DNA of 26,044 nucleotides from Nanobdellota archaeon (GTDB lineage: Archaea > Nanobdellota > Nanobdellia > Pacearchaeales > GW2011-AR1): contig JAHISS010000007.1 in assembly GCA_018817905.1 (NCBI GenBank), positions 1 to 26,044 on the forward strand, in the 5' to 3' direction. Of this stretch, positions 1 through 6,361 are shown piece after piece. The stretch's first letter is position 1. Each line of letters opens with the position of its first letter. Both the position numbers and the translations under genes were made by a program. Below the pieces are notes generated by a model that was not told the DNA's origin, made no database searches, and saw only the letters and a list, made by a program, of their open reading frames with translations.

Positions 1-72
1 TCCAACTTTGTTTTTTCTATAACCTTGTTTTACCGCAGACAATTTCTTACAAAATTGGCATTTTGTTTTCAT
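1..72 (-). CDS. Zinc-ribbon protein, N-terminus only (transposase-like)
   Basis: Only the first 24 residues are inside the window; the gene runs off the left edge. The peptide starts MKTKCQFCKK and continues with a GYRKNK stretch. A CxxC pair followed by a basic G-Y-R-K-N-K segment resembles the N-terminal zinc ribbon of several DDE transposases, where a second CxxC follows; that second pair would lie outside the window. The start is well supported by AAAGGAGG eight bases upstream. The opposing reading frame begins abruptly just beyond this start, as expected if an insertion sequence had landed in that gene. It could instead be another small zinc-ribbon protein. Confidence 0.45.
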   Translation of the reverse strand, partial: MKTKCQFCKKLSAVKQGYRKNKVG

Positions 73-80
73 AGCATTAA

Positions 81-88
81 CCTCCTTT
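81..88 (-). promoter_or_regulatory. Shine-Dalgarno AAAGGAGG
   Basis: A perfect AAAGGAGG on the minus strand, eight bases before the ATG at 72. Most genes in the window lack one, so it marks this gene as different in style from its neighbours. A TATA-like GATTTATATAG at 110-120 would start the transcript close to this site. Confidence 0.7.
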
Positions 89-275
89 CAGAGAGGTTAA
101 ACTATCAAACTATATAAATCTGACGTTAATTGGACAGTATCGCCAGATAGGTGAATTTTTAAGGAATATAGATGCTGAACCTACAACGAGAGATAGATCC
201 TATTTTCATAAACTAACAAAGACTTTAGCTATCAGCATTCCTGCTATTTGCTATTCTGATGAAGCGGGAAACTTA

Positions 276-941
276 ATGTTTCAAGATAGAGAGCTAATCA
301 GGATTTATGGGCATGAGGGGATGGGGCATGCATTAAACAATGTTGTAACTGGAAATAATGACCTGCCTTATTTTCTCTCTGAAAGTTCTCCGCTTACTAC
401 TGCAACAGAAGAATCCGTAGCCCAGTTTTTTCAAGAAAGATTATTTGAAGACTTGCGGAACGCACCTGAAGTTCAAAGAGAGTTAGATATTGAACATAAA
501 TTTGAAAGGATTTATCAAGAAGCTGAAGATATAAAAAAATTAAAAGAGTTTTGGTTAAGGCAGAAGCATTACGGAATTGTAGTTTTAGGGAACAAACGCC
601 TTGGAGATCCTACAGACCCAAGCGTCATAACTAAAAAAATAGAATTGTTAAATGAGGTAATGTTGCAAGGAGAAACTGCAAGGTATTTCATCGAACAACA
701 TAGGCATAATTTTGATTCAGAAGGTAATCTCGATAGGGGAGTGGTTGGTGAATTGGTTTATTGTGCTCAGCCTGTTGCGCGAGCAATGAAGATTTTTTCT
801 GGAAGGGGAATAAAGTATGACTCGGGTGAAGAAAGAACGTTGATTGATAGAACTCTGCTAAGGGGTTTCTGGACACCTGAAGGGTTTGTAGATAATGCAA
901 GGGTGGTTGCTGAAAATTATTCCTCAAGAATTCCTGATTAA
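276..941 (+). CDS. Putative HExxxH metallopeptidase, 5'-truncated
   Basis: The first possible start is the ATG at 276, giving 221 aa. The same frame stays open and protein-like back to 81 without any ATG, GTG or TTG, so the true N-terminus is probably missing. Near residue 13 is HEGMGH (an HExxxH pattern), followed about 30 residues later by TEESVAQFFQE. An HExxxH site with a downstream Glu-containing helix is reminiscent of the gluzincin-type DUF1704/MATCAP peptidases (HExxTH plus QEGLA), but identity is only at motif level. No signal peptide is visible in what remains. Its stop overlaps the stop of the convergent presenilin-like gene by 3 nt. It may be a broken remnant after insertion of the element at 1-72. 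Function is not certain. Confidence 0.55.
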   Translation: MFQDRELIRIYGHEGMGHALNNVVTGNNDLPYFLSESSPLTTATEESVAQFFQERLFEDLRNAPEVQRELDIEHKFERIYQEAEDIKKLKEFWLRQKHYGIVVLGNKRLGDPTDPSVITKKIELLNEVMLQGETARYFIEQHRHNFDSEGNLDRGVVGELVYCAQPVARAMKIFSGRGIKYDSGEERTLIDRTLLRGFWTPEGFVDNARVVAENYSSRIPD

Positions 942-1849
942 ATCAACTTCGCAACAGCCAGCGCAATAAAACAGCCGGTTGTTATGAACGGCATTGCTGG
1001 ATAGAATTTTCCTTTTTCAGAAAGATAAAACAATCCGGCAAGAGCCAAAGTTGCGCCGAGAGAAACAAGGAGCGCTTGGATTAGGCCCATCTGGATTAAA
1101 ACAATTCCCGCAAGAATTGCCGGAAAGACAACGTCTCCGCCGCCGAGAATTGCAACACCGACTTTTATGTTTTTTTGCTTTTGTTTCTTTGACTTTGTTT
1201 TCGCTGTTTTAGCAATCGCTTGTCTTTGACCTTTCCCAAGATAAGGAACAAAAAAACCTGTGAATACTTTTAGTGTTTGAATTTGATATTGCGCCATTTT
1301 TTGCATAAAACCAGAATGCCAGACCGCATACATGTCATAAAGTGAAATCAAAATAAGAATTATTACAATTGCTAAAATCGGCGCCTTTGTCCAAGACAGC
1401 AACATGATGACAAAAATTGCGGCAATGCCTGGATAAATCAGAAGTTCTGTTAGGTTGTGGACGATTAAATTTCTTTTAAAGATTTTGTAAAATGCCAAAG
1501 GAAGTGCGACAGCGAGAGAAATCAGAGAGGCGTGCGGTGCTTTGAGAATTACTGAGTTTAAGGTTATTCCAATTGCAAGTGTGACAACTGTAAAGAACCA
1601 AAGCCGCAGGAACGTTTCTGCTCTGTATTTTGTCAAGACAAGCATTATTATTACGACAACTGAAAAGGCGATTGCAAAAGACAAGACTAAATCCCACGGA
1701 GACCTTGGTTCGATATCTGCCGGCGGCTCCATGCCATAAGGCAAAACTGCTTCGCTCGACGCATACTGACTAACAACAAAAATCCCGAGCAATTGCGCTA
1801 CCAAAAACATTAGAAGAAGTAAGAAAGTTATTTTCCAAGTGTGTTTCAT
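938..1849 (-). CDS. Presenilin/SPP-family intramembrane aspartyl protease (A22)
   Basis: 303 aa with about nine hydrophobic segments. The family's two catalytic aspartates are visible: Asp172 in LYDMYAV (YD motif) and Asp239 in GGGDVVFP (GxGD motif). They are followed by PAMPF at 284-288, the equivalent of the PAL signature. A basic cytosolic loop rich in K/Q (about 205-228) separates the two catalytic helices, as in presenilin homologues. Such enzymes cut transmembrane helices of membrane proteins and signal peptide remnants; the substrate here is unknown. The start has a TATA-like GGTATAAAAAC 26 nt upstream, inside the 3' end of the neighbouring RT gene, so it is probably transcribed on its own without a leader. 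The catalytic residues appear intact. Confidence 0.88.
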   Translation of the reverse strand: MKHTWKITFLLLLMFLVAQLLGIFVVSQYASSEAVLPYGMEPPADIEPRSPWDLVLSFAIAFSVVVIIMLVLTKYRAETFLRLWFFTVVTLAIGITLNSVILKAPHASLISLAVALPLAFYKIFKRNLIVHNLTELLIYPGIAAIFVIMLLSWTKAPILAIVIILILISLYDMYAVWHSGFMQKMAQYQIQTLKVFTGFFVPYLGKGQRQAIAKTAKTKSKKQKQKNIKVGVAILGGGDVVFPAILAGIVLIQMGLIQALLVSLGATLALAGLFYLSEKGKFYPAMPFITTGCFIALAVAKLI

Positions 1850-1869
1850 GAGAGATAAAAAGAAACGGA

Positions 1870-1880
1870 GTTTTTATACC
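1870..1880 (-). promoter_or_regulatory. TATA box of the A22 protease gene
   Basis: GGTATAAAAAC on the minus strand, centred about 26 nt before the ATG at 1849. It overlaps the stop end of the RT gene at 1874. Confidence 0.55.
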
Positions 1881-2344
1881 TTACTCAAGATTGTGTTGAT
1901 TATTTTGCTCTTTACTTCTTTACGTATTTCAAATGTGTTTGCCCATTTTGCATAAGCTTGCCAACCTTGATAACTTTCCATGATGCTTCTAAATCCAATC
2001 TCTTTCTCTTCGAAAAGTTTTATTTTTTGTTGCATATTTTTCAAGTTTCTTTTTCTCAATATCTGATGGTGGTAAAAATTTCTAAATCCAAGAAAATCAA
2101 CTCCCCTAAAAAGCGGAATGATTTGCGTTTTTTGTGGATGCAATTCAAGTTTTAGTTTTTTCTTTAGAAAAATATTAATTGCTTTTCTCCATTGTTCTAA
2201 TTGTCGTCTTGATTGGTGCAACAAAACAAAATCATCAACATAGCGAACATAATATTTAACTTTCAATTCGTGTTTAACAAAATAATCTAATTCGTGAAGA
2301 TAAATATTTGCGAAAATTTGCGAGGTGAGATTTCCAAGAGGCAT
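1874..2344 (-). CDS. DGR reverse transcriptase, C-terminal part (after frameshift)
   Basis: 156 aa from the first ATG in this frame, but it is the second half of the RT starting at 2949. It begins with MPLGNLTSQIFANIYL. LGNLTSQ is the form of RT motif 4, (I/V/L)GxxxSQ, that distinguishes DGR and group-II-related RTs from retroviral QGxxxSP. Next comes RYVDDFVL, the catalytic YxDD box, then the GVDFLGF motif and a basic thumb-like C-terminus. In frame upstream of the ATG the run reads GEAGKG, the usual residues before this motif, so the protein is normally entered by reading through from the first half. A -1 frameshift at the G-run (2361-2370) gives a 358-aa RT, a normal DGR-RT length. Whether a full-length protein is made is unproven. 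Confidence 0.85.
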   Translation of the reverse strand: MPLGNLTSQIFANIYLHELDYFVKHELKVKYYVRYVDDFVLLHQSRRQLEQWRKAINIFLKKKLKLELHPQKTQIIPLFRGVDFLGFRNFYHHQILRKRNLKNMQQKIKLFEEKEIGFRSIMESYQGWQAYAKWANTFEIRKEVKSKIINTILSKV

Positions 2345-2949
2345 TCCTTTGCCTGCTTCGCCCCCCCCCCAAGAACGATTCCGTTGTTTAGAATAACTTC
2401 AATCAGCCAAATTGTATCTTCATCAATAATCTTTCGTTTGATGATTGAAAGTAAAATGTTATGATTAACTTCTTGAAAATAATGTTTTACGTCTGCTTTC
2501 AAACAATAGCCTCTAATGAAATTGTTATCTTCAAAATCATTTTTTAGAATTGTTCCTCCGTGAGAAACTTTTTTCATGAATTCATCTAATCTTTTGATTG
2601 CGAATAAATTTCCCTTCTCTTTTCTGTTTGCACAAGAGTCGTAAATGAAAGTTCTTTCAAAGATTGGTTCGATTACTCTAACCAATGCGTGATGAACAAC
2701 TCTATCTTTAAAATCTGACTTTGCGATTTTGCGCGTTTTTGGTTCGTGTAAGATAAATGTTGTTAAATACCTTGGGCTGTATGTTTGGTTTTTTAATTCG
2801 TTATGTAAAGTTAATAGATTTCTTAGGGTTTCTTTTTCGAACTTTTTTACCTCGCTCTTCTTGGTTTTTCCTTTTCTTGTTTTTCTCCAAGCAAGGAGTA
2901 AGTTCCCCAAGGAGTAAATCTCTGGGTAAATATTATTGTAGGTTTTCAT
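2287..2949 (-). CDS. DGR reverse transcriptase, N-terminal part (before frameshift)
   Basis: The ATG at 2949 (MKTYNNIYPE) is preferred. The frame is open further upstream, but that part simply reads through the template repeat. The sequence carries the DGR-RT N-terminal hallmarks: LLLAWRKTRKGK, KDRVVHHALVRVIEPIFERTFIYDS with CANRKEKG, then KADVKHYF with the first catalytic Asp, and helix LSIIKRKI. It ends NNGIVLGGG at the G-run; beyond it the frame gives non-RT sequence (AKQAKECLLE) and stops at 2287. SD-like GGTCGAGG sits upstream, inside a 10-base segment that can pair with the 5' part of the same transcript. In DGRs the RT copies the TR RNA with errors at adenines and the cDNA replaces the VR. 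No avd gene is found next to it. Confidence 0.87.
   Translation of the reverse strand: MKTYNNIYPEIYSLGNLLLAWRKTRKGKTKKSEVKKFEKETLRNLLTLHNELKNQTYSPRYLTTFILHEPKTRKIAKSDFKDRVVHHALVRVIEPIFERTFIYDSCANRKEKGNLFAIKRLDEFMKKVSHGGTILKNDFEDNNFIRGYCLKADVKHYFQEVNHNILLSIIKRKIIDEDTIWLIEVILNNGIVLGGGAKQAKECLLEISPRKFSQIFIFTN
2361..2370 (-). other. Ten-G run splitting the RT (slippage/frameshift site)
   Basis: Ten consecutive G on the coding strand (CTT-G10-CGAAG). Eight or eleven G would join the two RT halves in one frame. So would a -1 ribosomal slip on G-GGG-GGG, which gives GGC GAA GCA GGC AAA GGA ATG. It may be a homopolymer sequencing error, a phase-variable tract, or a programmed slip. Confidence 0.8.
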
Positions 2950-2954
2950 AAAAT

Positions 2955-3233
2955 TGCCTCGACCTGAAGCCATTCCAAAGGCATGGTCGTTGTAGTTCAA
3001 GTTCCTGTTGTTGCCGTTGAAGTTCGAATCGTTGGCAAGGTCGTTGAGCCATGAACCTCAATGTAGCCCTTGTACCAAACAGCAATTCCTGAAAATTGCT
3101 GGGCAGTTTTAACTGCAAAGCACCACTGCTTCAGACGTTCATTCTGTAAAGAATTACCAGTTGTCGCAGTTGAATTTTACTAAATACAAGGGCGTGTGAC
3201 CCCTTGTCTGCTCAGAGAGCAACGGTCGAGGCA
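2955..3233 (-). ncRNA. Putative structured TR-containing RNA (DGR RNA)
   Basis: The region between target stop and RT start has no credible gene and is rich in hairpins. There is a 7-bp stem 3186-3192/3201-3207 (ACAAGGG/CCCTTGT), an 8-bp stem 3080-3087/3094-3101 (CAGCAATT/AATTGCTG), a 6-bp stem 3103-3108/3111-3116 and a 4-bp stem 3210-3213/3217-3220. A perfect 10-bp inverted repeat (TGCCTCGACC/GGTCGAGGCA) pairs 3224-3233 with 2955-2964 and closes the whole RNA around the TR. A TATA-like box 25 nt upstream would start transcription close to 3231. DGR TR RNAs in known systems need flanking structured RNA for priming; the exact ends here are inferred. Confidence 0.6.
2971..3055 (-). repeat. DGR template repeat (TR)
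   Basis: 85 nt aligned without gaps to 3443-3527. In the target frame it reads S-W-L-N-D-L-A-N-D-S-N-F, then G-N-N-R-N-L-N-Y-N-D, then H-A-F-G-M, with nine AAC codons and three GAC/GAT codons. AAC is the classic DGR codon because mutating both A's samples 15 amino acids and never makes a stop. The unmutated copy lies directly before the RT start, 21 nt away. It is not itself a protein gene: its target frame is preceded by a TGA. Confidence 0.95.
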
Positions 3234-3251
3234 GAAGTATTAAAGAAATGT

Positions 3252-3261
3252 AGTTTTTATT
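3252..3261 (-). promoter_or_regulatory. Possible promoter for the TR RNA/RT transcript
   Basis: GAATAAAAAC on the minus strand, overlapping the last codons of the target gene. It is about 25 nt before the 10-base segment that pairs with the RT start region. A second candidate, CTTTAATACT, is at about 3237-3246. Confidence 0.35.
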
Positions 3262-4093
3262 CTTTTCTCAAACCTTCAAGAAAAATTCTAACTTTCAGTA
3301 TTTCTGATTCTAATCTTCCAATTCTTTTTAATTCTCTTTGAACTTGTCTTGGTGTGCAAGGCATTACTAAAGGTTCGCTTTTTGCAGCTTGCTTTCCACG
3401 AGGCGAAATTTTTCGCTCGCCCGCTGGGCGAGAAACAGGAAACACCCCAAAGGCATGGCCGCGGTAGCGCAAGTCCCTGCCGCGGCCGCTGAAGCTCGAA
3501 GCGCCGGCAAGGCCGCTGAGCCACGAATGCTGTAAAAAGGTTGCTCCTGCATTTTGTCTGACCCAATCAGCACTTGGAAGGTAAAAAGGAATTCCGTTTC
3601 TTCCTGATTCTTTTATTCTCGCAAAAAATGTTTTTCCAGCTTTTTTTCCTCTTGCTAAAAATCTTAAAGTTTTATCTTCACCATCTGAAATTGTGAAAGT
3701 ATCTTGTGAGGGGAGAAGCATGACTCTTTGTCTTCCTGGAAGTTTGTCTTTGTCTGCTTTTGCAATTTGATAATGTGCTTCGTAAACTTCTTTGTCTGGG
3801 TAGAATAATTCTCCGCCTTGGTTTGCTGCGACAGCTTTTTGTGCTGTTTCAGGATTTAGCAAGATAGAATCTCTTGCTAACAAATAAGGTTTGTCTCCCT
3901 TTGGAATGAGTCGCATTCCTCTTGTCCATCCGTAAAACTTCCAGACTGGAGAATCTAAAGGTGCAAGGTTTCTTTCAGCTATGACTTGGGCTTCGCTTGC
4001 AAAATGTCTTTTTCCTAAGTGGACAACTGCGTCGTGAACATTTCTATAACTTTCATTTGTTATTCTTTGATTTCCAATGTATTCTCTTGGCAT
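3257..4093 (-). CDS. DGR target (variable) protein, probable C-type-lectin-like fold
   Basis: 278 aa, no signal peptide or membrane segment seen. The VR encodes residues 190-217. Twelve positions there differ from the TR-encoded residues: Ser193, Gly194, Gly197, Ala198, Ser200, Ser202, Arg204, Gly205, Asp207, Arg209, Arg211 and Gly212 replace Asn or Asp (Val217 replaces Met). Invariant W191, L192, F201, Y210, H213, F215 and G216 interleave them, as expected for a scaffold with exposed variable loops. DGR variable domains are usually C-type-lectin folds; the preceding stretch (FYLPSADWVRQNAG and upstream) fits but is not diagnostic. The N-terminal 150 residues are unrecognised. Unusually, about 60 residues follow the VR, ending in a charged helix from about 247. 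The start has a TATA box 25 nt upstream and no SD. Confidence 0.85.
   Translation of the reverse strand: MPREYIGNQRITNESYRNVHDAVVHLGKRHFASEAQVIAERNLAPLDSPVWKFYGWTRGMRLIPKGDKPYLLARDSILLNPETAQKAVAANQGGELFYPDKEVYEAHYQIAKADKDKLPGRQRVMLLPSQDTFTISDGEDKTLRFLARGKKAGKTFFARIKESGRNGIPFYLPSADWVRQNAGATFLQHSWLSGLAGASSFSGRGRDLRYRGHAFGVFPVSRPAGERKISPRGKQAAKSEPLVMPCTPRQVQRELKRIGRLESEILKVRIFLEGLRKE
3416..3432 (-). other. GC-rich hairpin/cruciform just past the VR
   Basis: CTCGCCC-AGC-GGGCGAG on the coding strand: a perfect 7-bp stem with a 3-nt loop, 10 nt downstream of the VR 3' boundary and inside the coding sequence (Arg-Pro-Ala-Gly-Glu). In the Bordetella phage DGR a hairpin/cruciform a few bases downstream of the VR is needed for target recognition; this is the matching element by position and form. 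A second dyad GCGAAA/TTTCGC is at 3403-3416. Confidence 0.7.
3443..3527 (-). repeat. DGR variable repeat (VR)
   Basis: Ungapped match to the TR at 2971-3055. Of 27 TR adenines on the coding strand, 20 are changed (16 to G, 4 to C, none to T) and 7 kept; the 58 C, G and T positions are all identical. This adenine-only pattern is the DGR signature. Homology ends sharply at both sides, leaving a very short unmutated stretch (CCATGCCTTTGG) toward the 3' end where the IMH would lie. Confidence 0.95.
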
Positions 4094-4111
4094 AGTTTTT
4101 CAAGAAATGTT

Positions 4112-4123
4112 GGTTATTTAAAG
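4112..4123 (-). promoter_or_regulatory. TATA box of the DGR target gene
   Basis: CTTTAAATAACC on the minus strand, centred 25 nt before the ATG at 4093. This is the same leaderless layout as the housekeeping genes, so the cassette uses host-style promoters. Confidence 0.55.
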
Positions 4124-4450
4124 TTTTTGGTTTGTTGTAATTGTTTAATGGTGTTATTCCGATCCGTAATAATTCATTTTGTTACAACGCATAAAATAGC
4201 AAGATTATTTACTTCTCGCAATCACGCATGGAATTAATAATAACCCAATACTCCGCACGTAACATGCTCGCCTGTTGCCGAATATTTTTTGAATAATTAT
4301 TATCAAGTTACCCAACCCACCAAACCCCATCCAACCAAATAGTTATCACAAACCCAATTAACATATCTGGATTGATTTTATTATTAATTTGAGGGGTGGA
4401 TATTATTTAAGCTATTTTTTCAAAAATTATGGGCCTCAAGCTAACAAATC
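4124..4450. other. Intergenic region, no gene recognised
   Basis: About 330 bases between the DGR target promoter and the aCPSF1 stop. AT-rich, with a near-palindromic AATAATTATT segment around 4293-4304 and a pyrimidine-rich C/A tract near 4310-4340. I see no convincing reading frame, RNA gene or repeat. Confidence 0.5.
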
Positions 4451-6343
4451 TCACTTCAACCGAATCGTCTCCAAGTTCTTCGGAACAGTTGTTTCAATTT
4501 TATTCGACCGGTAAATCGTAGATGCTAAATCCAAAGATTTTGAAACTTCGCCGTGGTTTATTATTATTTTTTTTGGTCTTGGCTGCATGCGGTTCACAAA
4601 CTGCAACAACTCGTTCCTGCCAGAGTGCGGAGACAAACCATACATTGTTTCTACGCGCATGTTAACTTTGACTCTTTCATTTCCGTAATCTTTTTCTAAA
4701 TTTACTTCTTTTGCTCCTTCTTTGACTTCTCTTCCTAATGAACCGACTGCCTGGAAGCAACCGAAGATTATTACGTTATTGGAATGTTCAGCTAAGTGGC
4801 GGAAATATTCAACTGAGGCTCCGCCGACAAGCATTCCAGATGTTGCGATTATGATGCACGGGCCGCCTTCAAGAACTTCTTTTCTTTCTACAGATGAACC
4901 GATTCTTTTGAAAATTTCAGACAAGAAAGGATTGTTGTCTTGGAAAACTTGGTTTCTTACATTGGCGCTTAAGAAATCTGGGTAAGCTGTGTGGATTGCG
5001 TTGATGTCCCAAATCATTCCATCGACATAAACTGGAATCTTCGGCAGTTTGCCTGTGCGAATAGCTTCTTCAACTCTTAACATTGTTTCCTGAGCGTGAC
5101 CAAGTCCAAGTTCTGGAAGTAAGACCTTTCCTTTTTGTCCTATTGTCTCTTTGACAATTTCCATAAACCTTTCTTCAACTTCCCTCATTGGCGGCAAAAT
5201 ATCTTGCTTAGCTCCGTAAGTAGATTCCAAATGCAAAGTTTCAACTCGTGGAAATCTATTTGCGGCTGCGTCGAGCAAACGGGTTTTGGCGTATTTTGTG
5301 TCTCCGGTGTAGACGAAATTGTGCAAACCGTTTCCAATGTTTATATGAACAAGTGCAGAACCAAGAACATGGCCTGCGTTGTAAAGCGTTATTCTGATGT
5401 CTGGCGTGATGTCTGTAACTTCTCCGTAATCCAAGCAAATGGAATGTCTGACCATTTCTTTAATGTGCTCTGCTTTGTAAATCGGGAACTGGGCTTTTTT
5501 ATAGGCGACTCCGATTAAATCCAACTGAAGCAGGGCTGCAATGTCTCTTGTTGGCGGTGTCAGATATGTCGGGCCTTTGTAACCCATTTTGTAGAGGAAA
5601 GGTATCAAGCCAGAATGGTCTAAGTGCGCGTGCGACAAAATTATTGCGTCTATTGTATTAATGTCTCCGATTTCAGAAACATCGAGGTAGGGAAATCTTT
5701 CTGTTCCGTCGGTGATTGCTGGGTTGATTCCACAATCTAAGATAATTTTTGAGTTTGGCGTTTGCAAGAGAAGACAGGAACGTCCGACCTGACTGCTGCC
5801 TCCGAGAAAGGTAACTCTTGCCCAGATTTCTTTTTTCTCAGGATTCCAGTCGTTATAGATTTTTCTTCCTACATCATTCAGGAATTTTTTCCGATAATTG
5901 TTGTTTGCATAAAGAACTGAACGAATTTTTTCTGTTATTTTTGAAGGGATTGCAGGACTTCTCTGCACAACTGGAATCCAGAATGTTGATTTTTTTATGT
6001 CGCTTAAAATAGAACCATGCTTGCCAATAACCATCCCAGGTTTTTTTGCTTCTATCACCACTGTGCTTCGCTGGCTGTCAAAAATAATGTTAACTATTTC
6101 TGCTTCTTCTTCAACTAAAGCGCGAATTGTTTTTTCAGTTTCTTCTTCTGAAGCAAGGATTTTTTTGTCAGCCCGCAATTCTATTCTTTTCTTTATCGTT
6201 GAAACAACTTGCTTTATTTTCTCATCGCTGTTCTTGAAAAATTCCTTGTCCTCGGTGTAGAGAACTATGTTCGCACCTTCAAAAGCAGCGTCGCTAATTG
6301 AATTTGGTAAAGCTTCTTTAATTGTTTTCAAAATGTCTGCCAT
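4451..6343 (-). CDS. KH-domain beta-CASP ribonuclease (aCPSF1/FttA-type)
   Basis: 630 aa, full length for archaeal CPSF1. N-terminal KH region with VIGKHG at 105-110, then a metallo-beta-lactamase domain (HAHLDH at 238-243, AGHVLGS, YTGDTK) and a beta-CASP domain (ATSGML and the C-terminal PHSG and NHGE His motifs). This family is the archaeal transcription termination factor FttA, which cuts nascent RNA and removes RNA polymerase, with 5'-3' exonuclease activity. Metal-binding and catalytic His/Asp residues appear present. Some usually conserved positions differ: GHSD reads PHSG and the usual AVGRAQE-like segment reads GLGHAQE. The gene starts 18 nt after the proteasome beta stop, so the two are co-transcribed. 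Confidence 0.93.
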   Translation of the reverse strand: MADILKTIKEALPNSISDAAFEGANIVLYTEDKEFFKNSDEKIKQVVSTIKKRIELRADKKILASEEETEKTIRALVEEEAEIVNIIFDSQRSTVVIEAKKPGMVIGKHGSILSDIKKSTFWIPVVQRSPAIPSKITEKIRSVLYANNNYRKKFLNDVGRKIYNDWNPEKKEIWARVTFLGGSSQVGRSCLLLQTPNSKIILDCGINPAITDGTERFPYLDVSEIGDINTIDAIILSHAHLDHSGLIPFLYKMGYKGPTYLTPPTRDIAALLQLDLIGVAYKKAQFPIYKAEHIKEMVRHSICLDYGEVTDITPDIRITLYNAGHVLGSALVHINIGNGLHNFVYTGDTKYAKTRLLDAAANRFPRVETLHLESTYGAKQDILPPMREVEERFMEIVKETIGQKGKVLLPELGLGHAQETMLRVEEAIRTGKLPKIPVYVDGMIWDINAIHTAYPDFLSANVRNQVFQDNNPFLSEIFKRIGSSVERKEVLEGGPCIIIATSGMLVGGASVEYFRHLAEHSNNVIIFGCFQAVGSLGREVKEGAKEVNLEKDYGNERVKVNMRVETMYGLSPHSGRNELLQFVNRMQPRPKKIIINHGEVSKSLDLASTIYRSNKIETTVPKNLETIRLK

Positions 6344-6361
6344 TTTAGTTGTTTAGTTTAA

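Noticed and set aside
2933..3118. A 61-codon minus-strand frame across the template repeat (MQLKLPSNFQ and on)
   Set aside because: It merely reads the TR in a different frame from the target gene. No promoter or SD supports it, and the region is better explained as TR RNA.
3056..3256. Possible Avd accessory gene between target and TR
   Set aside because: Only about 200 nt, interrupted in all frames and full of hairpins; too short for an Avd protein.
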